Positions 7,789 to 17,195 of a stretch of DNA of 64,000 nt are shown in pieces. The position numbers and the translations under genes are program-made. The stretch is from the NCBI GenBank assembly GCA_033794685.1, contig JARAYZ010000003.1. The stretch is one strand, 5' to 3'. This DNA is from Lentzea sp033794685. Its GTDB lineage: Bacteria > Actinomycetota > Actinomycetes > Mycobacteriales > Pseudonocardiaceae. Position 1 is the first letter of the stretch, and every line of letters starts with the position of its first letter. Under the pieces are notes generated by a model. It made no database searches. It was not told the DNA's origin and saw only the letters and a list, made by a program, of their open reading frames with translations.

Positions 7789-10294
7789 GCACGGCCCGCA
7801 TGTGGAGCAGCGCCTCCCGGTCGCCCATCCCCGGCGCGTCCGTGACCAGCCCCTTGACGAGCTTCTCCGCCGCCATCGCCCCGAAGACACCCGCGTGCCT
7901 CAGGTACCCGAGCACCCGAGCCGCCTCGTCCGGCAGGCTGCCACGGGTGATCGCGATGAACTCCACCGCCACCACGCTCGCCGCCACCACGTTGCCGGTC
8001 TCCAGCAACTCGTCGACGTGCGCCCCGAGCAGCTCGAACGCCCCGTCGAGATCCCCGCGCCGGAACGCCCGCCGCGCCTGTGTGGTCTTGTTGGCCGACA
8101 ACGTGCCCGGCGGCAACTCGACCTCGGCGGCCTCGTCGAAGAACGCGTCGGGCTCCCGTCCCTGGAACATCGCGCTGTACCCGAGCGTCTGCAACGCCCA
8201 GTGCAGCAGCGTGGGCGGCCCGGACTCCCGATACCGCACGGCCAGCGCCGCGACCCGCTGATCGACGTGCCTGAACTGCCCGGCCCCCAGCAACGTGCCC
8301 GAGGGCATCATCTCCAGGAACCCCCGCAGGTGCGGCTCCGGCACCGACTCCACCGCGGCCGGCAGACACGCCGCCAGCCCGGCGCCGTCCCCGGCCGCGT
8401 AGGCCCGCGCATACCGGCTCAGCGGGTGGTCCGGCGCCTCCGGCAGTGCGGCGGGCCGGGAACTCTGAACGTTCCGCTCGGCCACCCACACCAGCCAGAA
8501 ACCGTCTGACCCGGCGAGCGGTTCGGCCCAGTCGCCGATTTCCCGGCGCCCCCGCAGCGGCAACTCGGTCACCACCGGCCGCACCAACGCCTCCGCGAGC
8601 CGCACGTCCCGGCACTCGAACGCCCACTGCACCGCCGCCCGCAGGTTCGGCCACAGCTCCGCGAGCCGGCCCACTCCCTCGGCCTCGTCGTGCCCGCCCA
8701 GCAACTCACCGACGCGCACAACCTGCCGCAGGCACCACGAAGCATGCGCGGCCAACGCCGGTTCACGGTCGCCCAGCAATGAAGAACCGAACTGCCGCAA
8801 CGGCTCCAGCATCCGGAACCGCCGCCCGAACGGTCCATCGTGGACGGACAGCATCGAACGCTCGACCAGGTCCCCGAGCAGCTGATCGTCGGCCGCGTCG
8901 AGGTCGAACGGTGCCGCGAACACCGACAGCCGGCAGAACACCTCCCGCTCGGCCGCCGACAGCAGGTCGTACGACCACTGGATCGCCGACCGCACCGTCC
9001 GATGCCGCGCCGAGCCCGTGCGCCGCACCCCGATGTCCAGCCGGGTCAGCAACTCGGCGGGCCGATGGCTCCGCACCCGCGCCGCCGCCAGCTCGATCGC
9101 CAGCGGAATCCCGTCCAGCAGCCGGCAAAGCTCGCGAACCGCGGAGTCACCCACGTACGAAGGATCAGCAGCGCGCGCACGGACGTCGAACAGCTCGACA
9201 CCCGCGGCCTCGTCCAGCGACGAAACCACGACAACGCGTTCGTCGGCCACCGAAAGCCGTTCGCGTGAAGTGGCCAGAACCTGCACCGACCCGCACACCG
9301 CGGCGGCGAAGTCGGCCGCACCGTCCAGCACGTGCTCGCAGTTGTCCAGCACCAGCAACGAAGGCCGCGCCGCCACCACCGCCCCGGCCACGGAAAGCCC
9401 GGGCCGCTCCACGATTCCGAGCGCGTCCGCGACGGCCCGCGGCACGTCGTCCGAAGACGTGATCTCCGCCAGCGACACGAAAGCCCCGCCCAGCACCGAA
9501 GCCAGCCGCGTCTTGCCGATTCCACCCGGACCGACGAGCGTCACCACCGGCGCGGCCCGCAACGCCTCCGCCACGCGGGCGAGATCGGCGTCCCGGCCGA
9601 TCAGCACGGGACCGGGCACCGGAGCGTGCGCGAGCACCTGCTGCTCGGCCGCGCGCAACGCGGGCCCCGGCTCCACCCCGAGCTCGTTCACGAGATGCTG
9701 CCGAACCCGTTGGTACACCGCGAGAGCGTCGGCCTGCCGTCCGGTCCGATAGAGCGCGGTCATCAACAACGCGGCAAGGCCCTCACGCGTCGGATGCTCG
9801 GACACGAACGACGACAGCTCGCCAACAACGGCGCCGGGCTCGGCCGCCACGCGCCGAGAGAAGTCCTTCTCGACCGCGCCCAGCCATTCCTCGGTCAGAG
9901 CAACGACAGCCGCGTCCAGTTCCGGCGCCGTCAACCCCGCCAGCGGCACACCGCCCCAAGCCGCGACGGCAGCCGAGAAGTCCCCGGCACGCACAAGGTC
10001 CAGAAAGTGCGAGACATCAGTGGTCACATCGAGCCGATAAGCCGCACCGACCCGTGCGATCGCATCAGCTCCGAGAGACTTCCGCAGCTGCGCGATGTGC
10101 CACTGCAGTGCCTTCGGGGCGGTGGCAGGCGGCGCGTCACCCCACACCAGGTCGATCAGCCGGGACACCGGCAACGGCGTCCCGGGGGAGAGCGCGAGGG
10201 CTGCCAGCACGACCTGCGACCTGGGTGAACCGATGTCGATCGGCTCATCGTCGTCGGTGGTGGCACGGACACCACCGAACACACCGATCCGCAC
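7760..10294 (-). CDS. AfsR/SARP-like regulator: winged helix, BTAD and NB-ARC ATPase
   Basis: The 844-residue regulator starts at GTG 10294 (VRIGVFGGVRATTDD). An OmpR-type winged helix (about 1-95; SRLIDLVWGDAPPATAPKAL) is followed by a bacterial transcriptional activation domain (about 95-245; LYRTGRQADALAVYQRVR). Then comes an NB-ARC-like NTPase with P-loop VGPGGIGKTRLA and a helical C-terminal region. This matches large actinobacterial SARP/AfsR regulators, which bind DNA in an ATP-responsive manner and often activate secondary metabolism or stress genes. No biosynthetic cluster adjoins it, so its targets are unknown. An extended open frame continues upstream, so the start is not certain. 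Confidence 0.85.
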   Translation of the reverse strand: MRIGVFGGVRATTDDDEPIDIGSPRSQVVLAALALSPGTPLPVSRLIDLVWGDAPPATAPKALQWHIAQLRKSLGADAIARVGAAYRLDVTTDVSHFLDLVRAGDFSAAVAAWGGVPLAGLTAPELDAAVVALTEEWLGAVEKDFSRRVAAEPGAVVGELSSFVSEHPTREGLAALLMTALYRTGRQADALAVYQRVRQHLVNELGVEPGPALRAAEQQVLAHAPVPGPVLIGRDADLARVAEALRAAPVVTLVGPGGIGKTRLASVLGGAFVSLAEITSSDDVPRAVADALGIVERPGLSVAGAVVAARPSLLVLDNCEHVLDGAADFAAAVCGSVQVLATSRERLSVADERVVVVSSLDEAAGVELFDVRARAADPSYVGDSAVRELCRLLDGIPLAIELAAARVRSHRPAELLTRLDIGVRRTGSARHRTVRSAIQWSYDLLSAAEREVFCRLSVFAAPFDLDAADDQLLGDLVERSMLSVHDGPFGRRFRMLEPLRQFGSSLLGDREPALAAHASWCLRQVVRVGELLGGHDEAEGVGRLAELWPNLRAAVQWAFECRDVRLAEALVRPVVTELPLRGRREIGDWAEPLAGSDGFWLVWVAERNVQSSRPAALPEAPDHPLSRYARAYAAGDGAGLAACLPAAVESVPEPHLRGFLEMMPSGTLLGAGQFRHVDQRVAALAVRYRESGPPTLLHWALQTLGYSAMFQGREPDAFFDEAAEVELPPGTLSANKTTQARRAFRRGDLDGAFELLGAHVDELLETGNVVAASVVAVEFIAITRGSLPDEAARVLGYLRHAGVFGAMAAEKLVKGLVTDAPGMGDREALLHMRAVLSAGRGRSG

Positions 10295-10357
10295 CGGCGA
10301 ATTCTCACACACCACGCGCACACCAGCCGCACACCGCCGAGAGCCAGTCTCTGCGCC

Positions 10358-10924
10358 ATGACAGCACGTGTTGTTGGATCCCTCTTCATCACCGCGACGG
10401 CCGCAGGCGTGGTCAGCGTGGCCACCCAGGGCACCGCCAGAGGCGCGATGGTGTTCGTCATGGCCGTGGCCATCACGTTCATCGCGCCGGCGTTGTTCCC
10501 CGTCCTCCAACGCCACGGCGAAGGCATGGCGATGGGCTACGTCGTCGCCAGGACGCTCGAGGTCGTCTTCCTGATGTCCGCCGTGGCACCGATTGCGCGC
10601 GTTCACGTCGACGAGGTGTGGGGCCACGCCAGCGCGATCTACTTCTGCGCCGGCGCGGTGCTCCTCAACGTCCTGCTCTTCAGGTCCAGGCTCGTGCCGA
10701 GGTGGATCTCCGTGTGGGCCCTTGTGGCCGTGGTGCCCTATCTGGCCGGCGCCGTGCTCGTGCTGTTCGGCGTGCTCTCGCAGACGCAGGCCGGAGCGCT
10801 CTTCGTGCCGCTGGCGCTGAACGAGATGGTGCTGGCCGTCTGGCTGCTCACGCGCGGACTGTCATCCCCGTCCGGTCCGGACGTGCGTGAGCACCGCCAA
10901 CCCGGTCGGGTCGAGGCTCAGTGA
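10358..10924 (+). CDS. DUF4386-like integral membrane protein
   Basis: The 188-residue hydrophobic protein has five or six transmembrane segments. It also has the pattern FPVLQRHGEGMAMGYVVAR...LEVVFL...FRSRLVPRWISVWAL...LALNEMVLAVWLL, which I recognise from the DUF4386 family. That family has no established function. It is divergent from the BTAD regulator (63 bases between starts), so the two may be co-regulated. Its last 63 bases overlap the 3' end of the convergent methyltransferase gene. Confidence 0.7.
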   Translation: MTARVVGSLFITATAAGVVSVATQGTARGAMVFVMAVAITFIAPALFPVLQRHGEGMAMGYVVARTLEVVFLMSAVAPIARVHVDEVWGHASAIYFCAGAVLLNVLLFRSRLVPRWISVWALVAVVPYLAGAVLVLFGVLSQTQAGALFVPLALNEMVLAVWLLTRGLSSPSGPDVREHRQPGRVEAQ

Positions 10925-11818
10925 CGCGTCGCAGCCCGGTAGCAACGCCCGGATGGCGCGGTCGTCGCGTTCGACCACCGACCAGTCCATGAGGTGCTCG
11001 AGCGTCCACTTGAACGGGTTGCCGGGCTTGATGCTGGAGAAGTAGAACGTGCCACCGGGACGGCAGAGCCTGGTCAGCACGGCCTCGGTGAGTCGCACGG
11101 CCGCGCGGTCGTTGAGGTAGTCGTACAGGCCGTTGACCAGCACGAGGTCGAACGGGCCGAGTTCGGCGAGCTTCGGCAGCGCGCGGAACACGTTGCCCGG
11201 GACCGCGGTCGTGAACTCGTTGAGCAGCCCGAGCCGCTTCTGGGCCAGTTCCAGCGCGTCCGGGTCGACGTCGGTGAGCACGAACCTGTCACCGGGCCGC
11301 ACGATGCCCGGCGGGATGAGCCGCAGGTCGGGTGCGGCACCGGCGGCGATCACCAGCACCGAGCGGGGACCGTTGCGCGGGGCGGTGAGCACGTCGCTGA
11401 TCAGCCGGGCCTGGTGCATCACCCGGTTGCGCTGCTGCTGGGTGATCGCCGTGCTCTGCAGGTGCGTCTCGACGTGCCAGCCCAGCGTGCCGGCCGGGGC
11501 CTCGTTCGCCTGCGCCATGACGTGCTCGACCAGCCGGAAGTCGCTGGGGTAACCGCGCGCCCACTCGTTCTCGTCGCGCATGAAGGGTGAGCGCGCACAT
11601 GCGGACCGCGCGGGCTGCACGATCGCGGCGATGTCCTCGTCCGGGATGCCCGCCAGCACGCTCGTGCCGATCTGCGCGCCGAGCGTGCGCAACCGGCCTC
11701 CGACCAGCATGTGCGCCGACGGGTCGGTGAGGTTGAACTCCCGCTCGCTGCGCAGGAAGCCGTCGACGGCGTCGCTGAGCCGGTGCAGGGCGTCAGTGGT
11801 GTGCGGGAGCACGGTCAT
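10862..11818 (-). CDS. Class I SAM-dependent methyltransferase-like protein
   Basis: The protein has 318 residues from the ATG at 11818, which sits 7 bases after GAGGA; a GTG at 11824 is an alternative. A helical N-terminal half precedes a Rossmann-like methyltransferase core. The core has VLVIAAGAAPDLRLIPPG as motif I, FVLTDVDPDALELAQ as the acidic ribose-binding strand, and FDLVLVNGLYDYL further on. The methyl acceptor is unknown. It is monocistronic and its end overlaps the convergent DUF4386 gene by 63 bases. Confidence 0.75.
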   Translation of the reverse strand: MTVLPHTTDALHRLSDAVDGFLRSEREFNLTDPSAHMLVGGRLRTLGAQIGTSVLAGIPDEDIAAIVQPARSACARSPFMRDENEWARGYPSDFRLVEHVMAQANEAPAGTLGWHVETHLQSTAITQQQRNRVMHQARLISDVLTAPRNGPRSVLVIAAGAAPDLRLIPPGIVRPGDRFVLTDVDPDALELAQKRLGLLNEFTTAVPGNVFRALPKLAELGPFDLVLVNGLYDYLNDRAAVRLTEAVLTRLCRPGGTFYFSSIKPGNPFKWTLEHLMDWSVVERDDRAIRALLPGCDASLSLDPTGLAVLTHVRTGRG

Positions 11819-11943
11819 CAACACTTCCTCGGTGCGGCAACGGTTCCAGAGCTTGTCAGGCGGAGCGGCTGATCAACAGGGTCTTTCGGGTAATACGGTG
11901 AAAACCCTGCTCCGGTTCGCACCCGGCCGGGTGGTTCCGGAGC

Positions 11944-12765
11944 TCAGCGGCTCGCGGCGACGACGGCGTCCGCGATCGCCTGGTGACCGGCGGGAGTCGG
12001 GTGCACGTCGGTCTCGTCGCAGTAGTGGGTGAGCGTGCACACCTCCGCGACCGAGGCCGGGATCTGGCCGTACCTCGGGTCCTCGGTCAGGTCGGTCAGC
12101 GCGCCGTAGCCGCCGGTCGTCCCGGTGACGTCGACGAACTTCGCGCCGAACTTCGCGTACTCCGCCGCGATCTCGCCGTTGAAGTCCTCGTACAGCGCGA
12201 CCGACGTGCGCGCGAGGTCCTCGCCGTTCGGGAACGCGGGGTTCACCCAGGCGCCGAGGAACACGTCCGGGTAGCTCAGCCCGACGATCTTCACGTCCGG
12301 CGCCACCTCGCGGAACCGGGTGAGCGCGGCGGCGATGTTGGTCCTGGTGCCGACGAGCGCCGCGGTCGCGCACTCCATCGGGTCCTGGGCGATCGCGCAC
12401 GGTTCCAGCAGGTCGTTGCTGCCGATCACCATCGTGACCAGGTCGACCCGGCCGGACCGCAGCGCGTCGACGGTCAGCTCGACCTGGGTCCTGCCGCCGG
12501 CCTCCGGCTCGCACGCCTCGGAGAGCAGGTCGGCGGAGGTGGCGCCGTTGCAGGCGACGTTGACCAGGCCGAGACCGGACTGCCTCGCGACGATCCCGGC
12601 GAAGCTGTCACCGGTGCCGTTCGGGCCGAACCCGGTGGCGTAGGAGTCGCCGAGCGACACGTACAGCCGTTGTCCCTCCGATGCCGGGACGCTCTGGGCA
12701 GGTGACTCCGGGGCACACGCGGCGAGCACCAGCGCGGCGGCGACCACCAGGGGGAACGTTCGCAC
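11944..12765 (-). CDS. SGNH/GDSL-family lipoprotein esterase (copy 2)
   Basis: The 273-residue exported protein has a lipoprotein signal (MRTFPLVVAAALVLAAC), so it is probably anchored outside the membrane. SGNH landmarks are SLGDSYATGFGP (block I Ser), ACNGATS, VIGSNDL and DVHPTPAGH (Asp/His). The family hydrolyses esters of lipids or glycans. The best start is GTG 12765, giving a compact signal peptide; a TTG overlapping the upstream stop (TTGA at 12774-12777) is possible. It is a close tandem paralogue of the gene directly upstream and is probably cotranscribed with it. Confidence 0.85.
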   Translation of the reverse strand: MRTFPLVVAAALVLAACAPESPAQSVPASEGQRLYVSLGDSYATGFGPNGTGDSFAGIVARQSGLGLVNVACNGATSADLLSEACEPEAGGRTQVELTVDALRSGRVDLVTMVIGSNDLLEPCAIAQDPMECATAALVGTRTNIAAALTRFREVAPDVKIVGLSYPDVFLGAWVNPAFPNGEDLARTSVALYEDFNGEIAAEYAKFGAKFVDVTGTTGGYGALTDLTEDPRYGQIPASVAEVCTLTHYCDETDVHPTPAGHQAIADAVVAASR

Positions 12766-12773
12766 GGTCGTGA

Positions 12774-13634
12774 TCAACGCCCCGCGGCGGCGACGGCCTC
12801 CGCGATCGCCTGATGACCGGCGGGAGTCGGGTGCACGTCGGTGCGATCGCAGAAGTAGGTGAGCGTGCACACCTTGGCCACGGAGGCCGGGATCTGGCCG
12901 TACTTCGGGTCCTGGGTCAGCTCGGTCAGCGCGCCGTAGCCGCCGGTCGAGCTCGTGACGTCGGCGAACTTCGCCCCGAACCGGCCGTACTGGGCCGCGA
13001 TCCTGGTGTTGAAGTCCTGGAACATCGTGACCGACAGCCGGGCGAGGTTCTTGCCGTTGGGGAACGACGGGTTCACCCACGCGCCGAGGAACACGTCCGG
13101 GTACGTCAGCCCGACGATCTTCACGTCCGGCGCGGCCTCGCGCAGCTCGGTGAGGGTGCCGGCGACGTTGGTCTGGATGTCCGCGACGGTCCTCGTCGCG
13201 CACTCCAGCGGCTCCTGCGACAGCGCGCACGGCGCCAGGTCGTTGCCGCCGATCACCATCGTGACCAGGCCGGTCTTCTTGCCGCGCAACGCCTCCACGG
13301 CGGCGTCGAGCTGGGTCTTGCCGCCCCCGTCGGGCCCGCAGGCGGGTTTGGTGGCGAGGTCCGCGGACGTGGCGCCGTTGCAGGCCAGGTTGATCAGTTT
13401 GAGGTTCGACTGCCTGGCCACGATCTGCGCGAAGCTCTCGGTGGTGCCGCCGGGGCCGAAGCCCGTCGCGTAGGAGTCGCCGATCGACAGGTGGACCTGC
13501 TGCTCGTCCGGCGGCCGCGTGCTGCTCGGCGCGGGCACCGGGGTGGAGGCGGGCGGCGTCGCGGTGCACGCTCCCAGAACCACCAGCAGAGCCAACACCG
13601 GGGGCACGACCAGCGCGAACCTCGGCACACCCAC
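12774..13634 (-). CDS. SGNH/GDSL-family lipoprotein esterase (copy 1)
   Basis: The 286-residue lipoprotein has the signal segment VVPPVLALLVVLGAC followed by a Pro/Thr/Ser linker. The SGNH catalytic blocks are SIGDSYATGFGP, ACNGATS, VIGGNDL and DVHPTPAGHQ. It shares long stretches with the downstream copy (for example IVGLTYPDVFLGAWVNP against IVGLSYPDVFLGAWVNP), so the pair arose by tandem duplication. It acts outside the membrane on an unknown ester. The small gap to the second copy indicates one transcript with the promoter upstream of 13634. Confidence 0.85.
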   Translation of the reverse strand: MGVPRFALVVPPVLALLVVLGACTATPPASTPVPAPSSTRPPDEQQVHLSIGDSYATGFGPGGTTESFAQIVARQSNLKLINLACNGATSADLATKPACGPDGGGKTQLDAAVEALRGKKTGLVTMVIGGNDLAPCALSQEPLECATRTVADIQTNVAGTLTELREAAPDVKIVGLTYPDVFLGAWVNPSFPNGKNLARLSVTMFQDFNTRIAAQYGRFGAKFADVTSSTGGYGALTELTQDPKYGQIPASVAKVCTLTYFCDRTDVHPTPAGHQAIAEAVAAAGR

Positions 13635-13690
13635 TCCTGTCCATCGGAAGCTGATGTGCCGAGGCTACGAGATCGCCCGTGAGGGTTCTG

Positions 13691-15883
13691 TCAGCGGAAG
13701 GCCCGCAACCGCAGGCTGTTGCTCACCACGAACACCGACGAGAACGCCATCGCCGCGCCCGCGATCATCGGGTTGAGCAGCCCGAACGCCGCCAGCGGCA
13801 GTGCGGCGACGTTGTACGCGAACGCCCAGAACAGGTTGCCCTTGATCGTGGTGAGCGTGCGCCGTGCCAGCCGGATGGCGTCGACGGCCGCCCGCAGGTC
13901 ACCCCGGACCAGCGTGAGATCGCCGGCCTCGATGGCGACGTCCGTGCCGGTGCCCATGGCCAGGCCCAAGTCGGCCTGGGCGAGCGCGGCGGCGTCGTTC
14001 ACACCGTCGCCGACCATCGCCACGACCCGGCCCTCGTCCTGCAGGCGTTTCACGACGTCGACCTTGCCGGCCGGCAGCACCTCGGCGACGACCTCGTCGA
14101 TGCCCACCTCGGCCGCCACCGACTCCGCCGCGGCCCTGTTGTCGCCGGTCAGGAGCACTGGACGCAGCCCGAGTTCGCGCAGGTCCTCGATGGCCTTTTT
14201 CGACGTGGGCTTCACCGTGTCCGCGACGACCAGCACGCCACGGGCCTTGCCGTCCCACGCGACCAGCACCGCGGTGCGCCCCTGCTGTTCGGCGGCCTCC
14301 TTGGCCTCGGTGAGCCGCGGGTCGAGCTTGATGCTCCAGTCGCTGAGCAGGCTCTCCCGGCCCACGAGCACGGCGTGAGCGTTCACGACTCCCTGTACGC
14401 CGAGCCCCTCGACGTTCTGGAAGTCCTCCACGGCCGGGACGTCGCCTGCCGCCTTCACGACGGCCTTCGCGATCGGGTGTTCGGACGCGCTCTCCAGGGC
14501 ACCGGCGAGCTCCAGGACGTCCTGCTCGGTTTCGCCCTCGGCGGTGTGCACGCTGACCAGGCTCATCTGGCCCGTCGTGACGGTCCCGGTCTTGTCGAGC
14601 ACCACGGTGTCGACGCGGCGGGTGGACTCCAGCACCTCCGGACCCTTGATCAGGATGCCGAGCTGGGCGCCGCGGCCGGTGCCGACGAGCAACGCGGTCG
14701 GTGTCGCGAGCCCCAGCGCGCACGGGCAGGCGATGATCAGCACCGCCACCGCGGCCGTGAACGCCGCCCCGGCACCGCCGCCGGTGCCCAGCCAGAAGCC
14801 CAGCGTGCCCACGGCGAGCGCGATCACGATCGGCACGAACACCGCGGAGACGCGGTCCGCCAGGCGTTGCACCTCGGCTTTGCCGTTCTGCGCCTCTTCC
14901 ACGAGCTTCGCCATCTGAGCCAACTGGGTGTCCGCCCCGATCCGCGTGGCCCGCACCACCAGACGCCCGCCCGCGTTGACCGTGGCGCCGATGAGCGCGT
15001 CACCGGGGCGCACCTCGACCGGGACCGACTCGCCGGTGAGCATGCTCGCGTCGACCGCGGAGCTGCCTTCCTCGATCACGCCGTCCGTGGCGATCTTCTC
15101 GCCCGGCCTCACCACGAAACGGTCGCCGATCTTCAGCTCGTCGGTGGGGATGCGGACTTCGCGGCCGTTCCTGATGACCGCGACCTCCTTGGCGCCGAGT
15201 TCGAGCAGCGCCTGCAACGCCGCTCCCGCACGCCGCTTCGAGCGTGCCTCGAAGTACCTGCCCGCCAGGATGAACGTGGTGACGCCCGCAGCCACCTCGA
15301 GGTAGATGTTGCCGGTGCCGGCCGACCTCTCGACGGCGAACGTGAACCCGTGGGTCATGCCCGGGATGCCGGCCGTGCCCAGGAACAGGGCGTAGAGCGA
15401 CCACAGAAACGCCGAGCCGACGCCGATCGAGATCAGCGTGTCCATGGTGGCGGCGCCGTGTTTGAGGTTCGTCCACGCCGCCTTGTGGAACGGCCACGCC
15501 GCGTAGGTGACCACCGGTCCGGCCAGCGCCAGGGACAGCCACTGCCAGTAGGTGAACTGCAGGGCCGGGATCATGGCCAGGGCGACGACCGGTATCGAGA
15601 GGGTGGTCGAGGTGATCAGCCGCTCTCGCAGCGTCTTCGACGGATCCGGTTCGGAGTGCTCGGTCGTCGTGGTGGGGAGTTCCGCGGTGTAGCCGGTGTC
15701 CTCGACGACCTTCACCAGGTCCGCCGGGGTCAGGTCCGTCGTGTAGCTGACCTTCGCTTTCTCGGTCGCGTAGTTCACCGACGCTTCCACGCCGTCCAGC
15801 TTGTTGAGCTTGCGTTCGATCCTCGCCGCGCAGGAAGCGCAGGTCATGCCGCCGATCGAGAGCTCGATGGTGTCAGTGGCCAT
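13691..15883 (-). CDS. copA: Copper-exporting P1B-type ATPase
   Basis: The 730-residue heavy-metal pump has one N-terminal metal-binding domain with GMTCASC (Cys15, Cys18). Its transmembrane metal site is CPC near residue 387 (IIACPCALGLATPT). The phosphorylated Asp lies in DKTGTVT near 428, the SEHP motif follows, and GDGVND is near 624. CPC with a CxxC domain is typical of Cu(I) exporters. It is the last gene of a csoR-exported protein-copA unit; its start overlaps the end of the preceding gene by 11 bases. It should pump Cu(I) out of the cytoplasm and be induced through CsoR. Confidence 0.93.
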   Translation of the reverse strand: MATDTIELSIGGMTCASCAARIERKLNKLDGVEASVNYATEKAKVSYTTDLTPADLVKVVEDTGYTAELPTTTTEHSEPDPSKTLRERLITSTTLSIPVVALAMIPALQFTYWQWLSLALAGPVVTYAAWPFHKAAWTNLKHGAATMDTLISIGVGSAFLWSLYALFLGTAGIPGMTHGFTFAVERSAGTGNIYLEVAAGVTTFILAGRYFEARSKRRAGAALQALLELGAKEVAVIRNGREVRIPTDELKIGDRFVVRPGEKIATDGVIEEGSSAVDASMLTGESVPVEVRPGDALIGATVNAGGRLVVRATRIGADTQLAQMAKLVEEAQNGKAEVQRLADRVSAVFVPIVIALAVGTLGFWLGTGGGAGAAFTAAVAVLIIACPCALGLATPTALLVGTGRGAQLGILIKGPEVLESTRRVDTVVLDKTGTVTTGQMSLVSVHTAEGETEQDVLELAGALESASEHPIAKAVVKAAGDVPAVEDFQNVEGLGVQGVVNAHAVLVGRESLLSDWSIKLDPRLTEAKEAAEQQGRTAVLVAWDGKARGVLVVADTVKPTSKKAIEDLRELGLRPVLLTGDNRAAAESVAAEVGIDEVVAEVLPAGKVDVVKRLQDEGRVVAMVGDGVNDAAALAQADLGLAMGTGTDVAIEAGDLTLVRGDLRAAVDAIRLARRTLTTIKGNLFWAFAYNVAALPLAAFGLLNPMIAGAAMAFSSVFVVSNSLRLRAFR

Positions 15884-16796
15884 GACCGACCTCCTCGTGG
15901 GTGGTGAGCGTGAACTCGGCTGTGCGGACCTCGTCCTGGTGCCGGAAGTCCAGGAACAGGCGGTACTTTCCCGGTGTGGGGACCTCGACCGCGAACTTCA
16001 CCTGGTCGCCGGCCTCCGGGTGCACGTGCAGGTAGGCCAGGTCCGAGGTGCGCAGCGCCACCAGGTGGCCCTTGGCGCCCAGGTAGTCCTGCAGGTCTGT
16101 CACCGGGGTGCCGTTCCTGGTGATCTCCGCGGTGACCGTCGACGCGGAGTTCGCGGTCAGGTCGCCCTTGAGGGTCACCTCGTAGTCGTCGACTGTGAAC
16201 TTGCGGTTGTCCTGGTAGGTCTGCGGGCGGTAGTCGCCTGGGTGGTGGATGTCCGCGCCCAGGGTGGTTTTCTTGCCGTTCTCCGGGGTGAAGTCGGCGA
16301 AGACCCGGTAGGTACCGGCTTCCGGGAGGGTGGTCGGGATCGACCAGGTGCCGTCCTGGGCCATGTCCGGGTGGACGTGCTGGAAGTTCTTGCCGTCTCT
16401 GCGGACCAGGATCAGGTGTAGACGTTTCTCGTGGTCCACTTCGAACTTCGTCACCGGGGTGCCGGTGTGGTCTTCGATTTGGAAGGAGAGGCGGCTGTTC
16501 TCGTTCAGGCGGAGGGTGTAGCCGTTGGCCGATGTGGACAGTCCTGGTGGGACATCCGGTTGGGCTGTTTTGTGTTCGCCGGTTGGTGGAGCTTCGCCGT
16601 GTGCTGGCTTTTCGTTGTTCGGCGGAGCGTCGCCGTGTGCTGGTTCGTCGCTGTGTGCCGGCTTTTCGTTGTGTGCTGGGGTGTCGCTCTGCGTTGCCTG
16701 GGGTGTTTGCGGGGTTGCCGACCCTGCTGCCCAGGTACCGCCGAAGATCACGGCTAGCGTTGTGGCGTAGAGAGCTACCTTGTAGCCGGTTCTCAT
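15873..16796 (-). CDS. Exported His-rich protein of the copper operon
   Basis: The 307-residue protein has an N-terminal signal or anchor (YKVALYATTLAVIFGGTWAA) and then a low-complexity His-rich region of PAH(N/S/G)(E/D) units (residues about 40-75). The rest is predicted beta-sandwich with further His motifs (NFQHVHPDM, YLHVHPEAG, GADIHHPGDY, and EEVGHGH at the end). Its place between csoR and copA and the His content suggest it binds copper outside the membrane (inference). No enzymatic motif is seen. The N-terminal third uses more T-ending codons than its neighbours. Confidence 0.7.
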   Translation of the reverse strand: MRTGYKVALYATTLAVIFGGTWAAGSATPQTPQATQSDTPAHNEKPAHSDEPAHGDAPPNNEKPAHGEAPPTGEHKTAQPDVPPGLSTSANGYTLRLNENSRLSFQIEDHTGTPVTKFEVDHEKRLHLILVRRDGKNFQHVHPDMAQDGTWSIPTTLPEAGTYRVFADFTPENGKKTTLGADIHHPGDYRPQTYQDNRKFTVDDYEVTLKGDLTANSASTVTAEITRNGTPVTDLQDYLGAKGHLVALRTSDLAYLHVHPEAGDQVKFAVEVPTPGKYRLFLDFRHQDEVRTAEFTLTTHEEVGHGH

Positions 16797-16814
16797 GGCC
16801 TTCTCCCTCGTGGG

Positions 16815-17096
16815 TTAGGAGCGGACCAGGCGGGCGATGGCGTTGCTCGCTTCCTCGATCTTCTCGGTCGCGGTGGTGCCGCCCTCGGTCATCGCCTGGC
16901 TCACGCAGTGCTTGAGGTGCTCTTCGAGCAGCCCCAGTGAGACCGCCTGCAACGCCCTGGTGGCCGCGGAGATCTGGGTGAGCACGTCTATGCAGTACTC
17001 GTCGTTCTCGATCATCCGTTGCAGGCCGCGGACCTGGCCTTCGATTCTGCGCAGGCGGCGGTGGTGGGCGGCTTTTGTGGGGGCGTAGCCGGGCAT
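16815..17096 (-). CDS. csoR: CsoR-type copper-sensing repressor
   Basis: The 93-residue all-helical protein of the CsoR/RcnR family has the motif RRLRRIEGQVRGLQRMIE. Its Cu(I) ligands are a Cys in NDEYCIDVL and the His-x3-Cys pair in LLEEHLKHCV. Cu(I) binding releases CsoR from DNA, so the downstream exported protein and copA genes are derepressed by copper. A matching operator lies upstream at 17165-17185. Confidence 0.92.
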   Translation of the reverse strand: MPGYAPTKAAHHRRLRRIEGQVRGLQRMIENDEYCIDVLTQISAATRALQAVSLGLLEEHLKHCVSQAMTEGGTTATEKIEEASNAIARLVRS

Positions 17097-17164
17097 GTCT
17101 CGCTCCTTCTCCTGCCATCGCTCGGCCGGGTGGTGATGCCGGGGGTGCGGTGGCTTGGTGCCAG

Positions 17165-17185
17165 TTATACCCTAGGGGGGTATGG
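17165..17185. promoter_or_regulatory. CsoR operator candidate
   Basis: ATACCC (17167-17172) and GGGTAT (17178-17183) form an inverted repeat with a 5-base centre, matching the TACCC...GGGTA pattern of CsoR-type operators. It lies about 70 bases upstream of csoR, where it can control the csoR-copA unit. Confidence 0.75.
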
Positions 17186-17195
17186 GTATGTCAAA

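Noticed and set aside
13679..15907. A 742-codon open frame on the plus strand opposite copA
   Set aside because: It is the complement of a well-supported ATPase gene, is Arg/His-rich without domains, and has the composition of a high-GC shadow frame. The same applies to the long frame opposite the ThDP enzyme/frc genes (49316-51817) and similar ones elsewhere.
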